A stretch of DNA of 17,316 bases from Clostridiales bacterium UBA1390. Its GTDB lineage: Bacteria; Bacillota; Clostridia; Lachnospirales; Bianqueaceae. The position numbers and the translations under genes are program-made. This document shows positions 14,093 through 17,316 of this stretch, piece after piece (position 1 is the first letter of the stretch; every line of letters begins with the position of its first letter). The notes under the pieces are model-generated. The model had not been told where the DNA came from. It worked only from the letters and a program-made list of their open reading frames with translations, and searched no databases. Where the stretch lies: assembly GCA_002305315.1 (NCBI GenBank), contig DBQQ01000027.1:95638-112953 (forward strand), read 5' to 3'.

Positions 14093-15728
14093 TCAGGCTT
14101 TCTCCGCTAGCCGTCCATTCTCCAAGAGAAGCACACGATCATACTGGCTGGTCAGCCCGTCCTTGATACGATGGGTAATCGTCAACAGTGTAAGATCCTG
14201 CATATCCAATAGTTCCTGCTCAATCTCATTAGCGGTAGCCACATCGATGGCCGATACGCCTTCATCCAATATCAGAAATTGTACCCCGCGGATCATTGCG
14301 CGAGCCAATGCAATGCGCTGTCTCTGCCCGCCGGATAATTGGGAACCATTTTCTCCGCATTGTCCCTCCAATCCTCCCGGAACCGTGTCCAGGAAACGAT
14401 CCACACCGCTGACATGCAGTGCCTCTTTCACGCTTTTCTCCGAGAACTCCTCTCCCAGACATATATTAAAACGAATTGTATCATGGAACAGAAATGTATT
14501 CTGGTGAATCCCCGTCACCAACTCCCGCAGCTTATGTACATCCAGTTCATGCAGTTCCATACCATTCCATACCATCATAACAGATCGATCCTGTATAATT
14601 AGCATAATAACCGCTCAATAACCTGATCAGCGTAGACTTTCCACCTCCACTGGCACCTATAATGGCAATCTTCTCTCCTCTTTTGATGGTCAAATTGAGA
14701 TGTCCCAATACGGGCACTCCCTTTGTGTATTGAAAAGAGAGATCTTTCACTTCCATAAGCCGTTCGTAGGTCGGGGAGATCCTTCCCGTAAATTCTGTTC
14801 CTTCATTATCTATAACCGCCAACATCTTCTTTACATCAGGCCGAATACTCAGTAAAAGCGGGATCACTTGCGCATATAACGTCATACAGGCATTCCATTC
14901 TGCAAACAAGGTGATAAACATCACCAAGACTCCGACCGTTATACTTCCGCGTACTGCCATACTGCCTGCCACGAAAAATGAGAGAAACCATATGACCTTC
15001 TGCAAGATTTGAGCCACATTTTCCAACAAAGAAACCGTGACCTCCATCTTGTAATCCGCCGCTGCCAGATTCTGATTTGCATTAGCAAATCTTCTGCGAA
15101 ACGGCAAAAATACATCAAAGGCTGCGATCGTTTCATGCGCATTCAACGTTTCCTTCAAATGAAACGTCATGATGGCATCTTTCTCCAGCTTGGTCATCAG
15201 CTGACTGCTGAGTTTCTTGTTGAAATATAAAGGGGCGGCAATAGAAGGAATCGCACAAATCATGGCAAATAACGCGAACCATGGATTATAATAGATCATG
15301 ATGCAAAAAACCGCAATTGCCATCACGCCATAGCTAATCAGTACAAAAACCGGCTTTGTGAGATTGTTGGAAATTGTAGATGCATGGCTTTTGATAAAGC
15401 TCATCTGCTCCGATGTATCTCTTTCTCGAAAATGCGACTCATCCTGCCTCATAATACCATCATATAAATCATTCCGTATGTCTTCTTCGAAACGGACCTG
15501 AAATCGTTTTTGCGTCCTCGCATTCAGAAAATACAACAGCGCAGCGGCAATCACGATGCCGCCTGCCCAAAATAGCTGATGATAAAATCCTGTAAGATCC
15601 CCCTGTATAATCCTATCAATCATTTGCTGCTCCATCATAGCAACAACAGGCGTAGATAATCGCGCCAAAATACTAATCCCCAACGCCAGTACTGCTAGTC
15701 CAAGATTTCGTTTGAAATACCGAAGCAT
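14093..15728 (-). pseudogene. ABC exporter half-transporter, split by frameshift
   Basis: Membrane and ATPase domains of an exporter-type ABC protein, broken within the ATPase part. The start at 15728 is set by GGGAG and by the promoter at 15760-15788, which rules out earlier in-frame starts. The first frame gives 393 aa: about six membrane segments, the ATPase beginning at about residue 325, and Walker A GASGGGKST (358-366). It stops at 14547. The remainder lies in another frame (14605-14093) with a Q-loop (HQNTFLF), signature LSGGQRQR, Walker B FLILDEG and the H-loop ITHR. The frames are joined exactly if one copy of the 10-bp tandem duplication at 14555-14574 is removed: the reading becomes YDGMELHELD, as in intact relatives, and the product 541 aa. 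The second part has no ribosome binding site. It may be a decaying gene, a switchable one, or a sequencing artefact. The substrate is unknown; no partner half-transporter is nearby. Confidence 0.9.
14555..14574. repeat. 10-bp tandem duplication causing the frameshift
   Basis: TTCCATACCA occurs twice in direct succession (14555-14564 and 14565-14574), and one further base continues the period. The extra 10 bases shift the ABC transporter frame by one. One or four copies would restore the frame. Confidence 0.95.
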
Positions 15729-15759
15729 GATCCGTATCTCCCTTCGCATTCTTTTTTTC

Positions 15760-15788
15760 ATTTTAGTAGATCTCATTCTCCTTGTCAA
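15760..15788 (-). promoter_or_regulatory. sigma-A promoter of the ABC exporter gene
   Basis: Minus strand: perfect TTGACA (15783-15788), 17-bp spacer, TAAAAT (15760-15765). The start near 15753 gives a leader of about 25 nt to the ATG at 15728. Confidence 0.85.
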
Positions 15789-15817
15789 TGAAATCGCCTA
15801 CTTTTTTCAAGTTTGTC

Positions 15818-15846
15818 TTGCCTCTTCTCTTTGTATCCGCTATAAT
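15818..15846 (+). promoter_or_regulatory. sigma-A promoter of the 84-aa membrane protein
   Basis: TTGCCT (15818-15823), 17-bp spacer, perfect TATAAT (15841-15846). It is back to back with the exporter promoter, with about 30 bp between the two -35 boxes. Confidence 0.7.
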
Positions 15847-15881
15847 AAAACAAAACCCTATTTCTGAGGAGTGTGATCAAG

Positions 15882-16136
15882 ATGCGCTTGCTTAATCTCT
15901 GTTTTCCCATCAGCACGATCTCCAAAGGTGGTAATCTGACTTCTCTGATTATCTCTCTGGCGGTCTATATCGTTGCTGCTGCTGTCTTACATATTGTCAT
16001 GGGGCTCTTTACCTGGATGCCTCTCATAGGCTGGATCTTCCGTCTCATCCGCGGAATCACCGATACCTACTGCCTGCTTGGCGCTCTGTTATCTGTGCTG
16101 CACTATTTTCGTATCGCTGAATCCGATAGAACCTGA
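15882..16136 (+). CDS. small two-helix membrane protein, unknown
   Basis: An 84-aa hydrophobic protein that I do not recognise. The start at 15882 follows GAGGAG at ten bases; GTG at 15873 in the same frame is one base from that site and is unlikely. Residues about 19-43 and 47-75 are hydrophobic, the second containing a basic turn (FRLIRG). The short tail is charged. It has its own promoter and a terminator that begins two bases after the stop codon, so it is a single-gene unit, which supports a real expressed gene despite the size. Divergent position next to the damaged exporter gene is the only context. Confidence 0.75.
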   Translation: MRLLNLCFPISTISKGGNLTSLIISLAVYIVAAAVLHIVMGLFTWMPLIGWIFRLIRGITDTYCLLGALLSVLHYFRIAESDRT

Positions 16137-16138
16137 AG

Positions 16139-16161
16139 AACCTGTGAAAACAGGTTTTTTT
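16139..16161 (+). terminator. Rho-independent terminator
   Basis: AACCTGT (16139-16145), GAAA loop and ACAGGTT (16150-16156) make a 7-bp stem capped by a GNRA tetraloop, running into a T tract to 16161. Confidence 0.9.
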
Positions 16162-16212
16162 ATATATTCCGTACGCACCTTTTTGCAATATCCGTCCCCA
16201 GCGTATTCTATC

Positions 16213-16241
16213 TTTACAATTTGTATTCTTTGTGGTATCAT
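16213..16241 (+). promoter_or_regulatory. sigma-A promoter of the nuclease-like gene
   Basis: TTTACA (16213-16218), 17-bp spacer, TATCAT (16236-16241), ahead of AAAGGGG and the ATG at 16266. Confidence 0.65.
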
Positions 16242-16265
16242 AAGACATACGAAAGGGGCGATCCT

Positions 16266-17048
16266 ATGGCCAAACTCTCATCTCACATTGCATATATCAT
16301 TTCTTCGTTCTATCACACGCTGCTCAAACTCCATGCCATCCCAGACTTCTGTCTCTCCCGCAAGAAGAATAAAAAGACGGGGAAAGTGTATTTATACAAG
16401 CAGGAGTCTACCAGCAAAGGCCGAAAACAGACCAAAATCAAGGCTGCTGATGAAGCGGATTATCTTGAATTGTACTCAGAACGCCAGAAGCTGAAGGCGC
16501 GTCTGCGTGAGCTCAAAGCGAAATATAAGAAGCTTTCCTTCCACGATCGCCGCGATGTACGCTATGCCCTTGCCTGCTTTCAGCATGCAGAGGAGGTCGG
16601 CATCGGAAAAATCATCGAGAAGAACATGTTCCTCGACGGCACGACCCGTGACTCCAAGAGCGAGCTCATTTTTTCTCTCCTGTTTGATCTGCTGGGCATA
16701 CAATATACGCACAATTATCCGTTGTACGCGCAGGGACATACTTATTGGGTAGACTTCTATTTTCCAGACTCGCAGGATTTCCACGAGCACATGGGTATGC
16801 TGGATGACGAGCAGTACGCCCAGAATCAAAAACGCAAGCTGGAAGATTACGCCGCGGAGGGGATTCAAGAGAAGAAGAACCTTCTCATCACGAAGGAGCA
16901 TTACGTGACGGATTCTCATGATCCCGAAAAGAAGCGCGCTTGCATCGACCTTCGCGAGATCGTGCTGCAATTGATTTCCTTCGGGAAGATCGCGCCACAG
17001 AAGGCGTTTCGCATTCTCTTCCCTGACAAACCACTTCCGAAAATTTAA
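16266..17048 (+). CDS. PD-(D/E)XK nuclease-like protein, unknown role
   Basis: A 260-aa soluble protein. The start at 16266 follows AAAGGGG at seven bases. The N-terminal third is basic and ends in a probable coiled coil (about 62-92, rich in Lys, Glu, Arg, Leu). Residues 125-212 carry a layout I associate with PD-(D/E)XK nucleases: Glu133 in an N-terminal helix (SKSELIFSLL), Asp163 on a strand (WVDFYF), Glu174 (FHEHMGMLDD), then a helix with Tyr184 and a Lys/Leu pattern, and a final strand KNLLITKE. The HEHMGMLDD block recalls proteins with an E-x-x-G-M-x-D-D-x-x-Y signature in this superfamily. The third catalytic position is His175 rather than Lys, so activity is uncertain. It is a single-gene unit bounded by terminators on both sides, next to an array of palindromic repeats. 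No methylase or partner gene is seen. Function unknown. Confidence 0.75.
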   Translation: MAKLSSHIAYIISSFYHTLLKLHAIPDFCLSRKKNKKTGKVYLYKQESTSKGRKQTKIKAADEADYLELYSERQKLKARLRELKAKYKKLSFHDRRDVRYALACFQHAEEVGIGKIIEKNMFLDGTTRDSKSELIFSLLFDLLGIQYTHNYPLYAQGHTYWVDFYFPDSQDFHEHMGMLDDEQYAQNQKRKLEDYAAEGIQEKKNLLITKEHYVTDSHDPEKKRACIDLREIVLQLISFGKIAPQKAFRILFPDKPLPKI

Positions 17049-17074
17049 AAAGGCGCCGTGTCGGACGCCTTTTT
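17047..17074 (+). terminator. Rho-independent terminator
   Basis: An A5 run, then GGCG-CCG, TGT loop, CGG, a bulged A, CGCC, then T5. The stem begins at the stop codon of the nuclease-like gene. The A and T runs make it potentially bidirectional. Confidence 0.9.
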
Positions 17075-17118
17075 GTCGTGCCTGAAAATGAGGTGAGGGG
17101 ACGGAGCTACCCTCTAGT

Positions 17119-17315
17119 TTGTACGCAAAATCAAGATTTTGCTGCGCCTTTTCGAGGATCCGCGTACAATCAGTTGCAAAAGGAATGGAATTATACGCTG
17201 TTCTGCGATTCTGAAGTGCATCTCTACTGACCTACGTATAATAAGTAATAAAAGGAACCAATTTATACGCAAATGCAGGATTTGAAGGGTGGCGAATCTT
17301 CAAACTGCGTATAAA
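17119..17315. repeat. array of three long inverted repeats, about 71-72 bp apart
   Basis: Unit 1: TTGTACGC (17119-17126) with GCGTACAA (17162-17169), enclosing a second perfect 8-bp hairpin (17125-17132 with 17135-17142). Unit 2: ATTATACG (17190-17197) with CGTATAAT (17235-17242). Unit 3: TTTATACGCA (17262-17271) with TGCGTATAAA (17306-17315), enclosing TTTGAAG (17281-17287) with CTTCAAA (17298-17304). The units start 71 and 72 bp apart, and units 2 and 3 are each preceded by AAAAGGAA. Arms are related, the interiors are not. No open reading frame of note lies here. It probably continues past the window. Confidence 0.8.
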
Positions 17316-17316
17316 A

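Noticed and set aside
14093..14605. A stand-alone 170-aa ABC ATPase
   Set aside because: It lacks Walker A and a ribosome binding site, and is the frame-shifted continuation of the exporter gene.
16476..16970. A 164-codon hydrophobic frame antisense to the nuclease-like gene
   Set aside because: No ribosome binding site or promoter, and it mirrors the codon pattern of the sense gene, which has promoter, ribosome binding site and terminator.
17119..17315. CRISPR array or integron attC sites
   Set aside because: The conserved parts are short inverted arms rather than identical direct repeats, and the integron R-box pattern is absent.
1..17316. Insertion sequence, prophage or integrase inserted at the tRNA array
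   Set aside because: No transposase, integrase or tRNA-end duplication is visible; all tRNA genes inside the window are intact.

Overview
The window looks like chromosomal DNA from a spore-forming, low-to-mid GC Firmicute of the class Clostridia, most likely the Lachnospiraceae. This is inferred from gene content: a Pro-Gly-Arg-His-Gln-Lys tRNA array, a Csp-type (germination protease-like) tandem subtilase, an LplABC/YesMN-type sugar uptake locus, strong AGGAGG ribosome binding sites and sigma-A promoters. Nothing in the sequence fixes the species.

Layout. (1) 1-670, minus strand: seven tRNA genes (the last one cut by the window edge), with a near-consensus promoter at 731-760 and a second promoter inside the array at 35-63. 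(2) 791-5607, minus strand: a three-gene unit of a 1154-aa protein with two subtilisin domains, a 190-aa protein resembling DUF4397, and a 217-aa histidine-kinase-like ATPase whose H-box lacks histidine. A hairpin terminator (5662-5703) isolates this unit from the operon upstream, and a sigma-E-like promoter lies just before it. (3) 5716-11134, minus strand: a carbohydrate import operon (two permeases, a lipoprotein binding protein, and a large intracellular beta-propeller protein related to rhamnogalacturonan lyases). (4) 11314-14092, plus strand, divergent: a YesM-type sensor kinase and a YesN/AraC-type response regulator. Two identical 11-bp boxes 21 bp apart lie in the divergent region. 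(5) 14093-15728, minus strand: an ABC exporter half-transporter gene split by a 10-bp tandem duplication in the ATPase domain. (6) 15882-17048, plus strand: an 84-aa membrane protein and a 260-aa PD-(D/E)XK-nuclease-like protein, each with its own promoter and terminator. (7) 17119-17315: three long inverted repeats about 71-72 bp apart, probably continuing beyond the window.

How the parts work together. Regions 3 and 4 form one logical unit: the sensor kinase detects an oligosaccharide or envelope state, the regulator binds the paired boxes and activates the transporter operon, and the propeller protein probably acts on the imported glycan in the cytoplasm. No transporter ATPase is encoded, so a shared MsmX-type ATPase is presumably used. 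Region 2 is the best candidate for an incompletely described system: a double protease resembling CspBA, co-transcribed with a DUF4397-like protein and a degenerate kinase, with promoter signals suggesting expression during sporulation. The clearest mutation is the 10-bp duplication in region 5.
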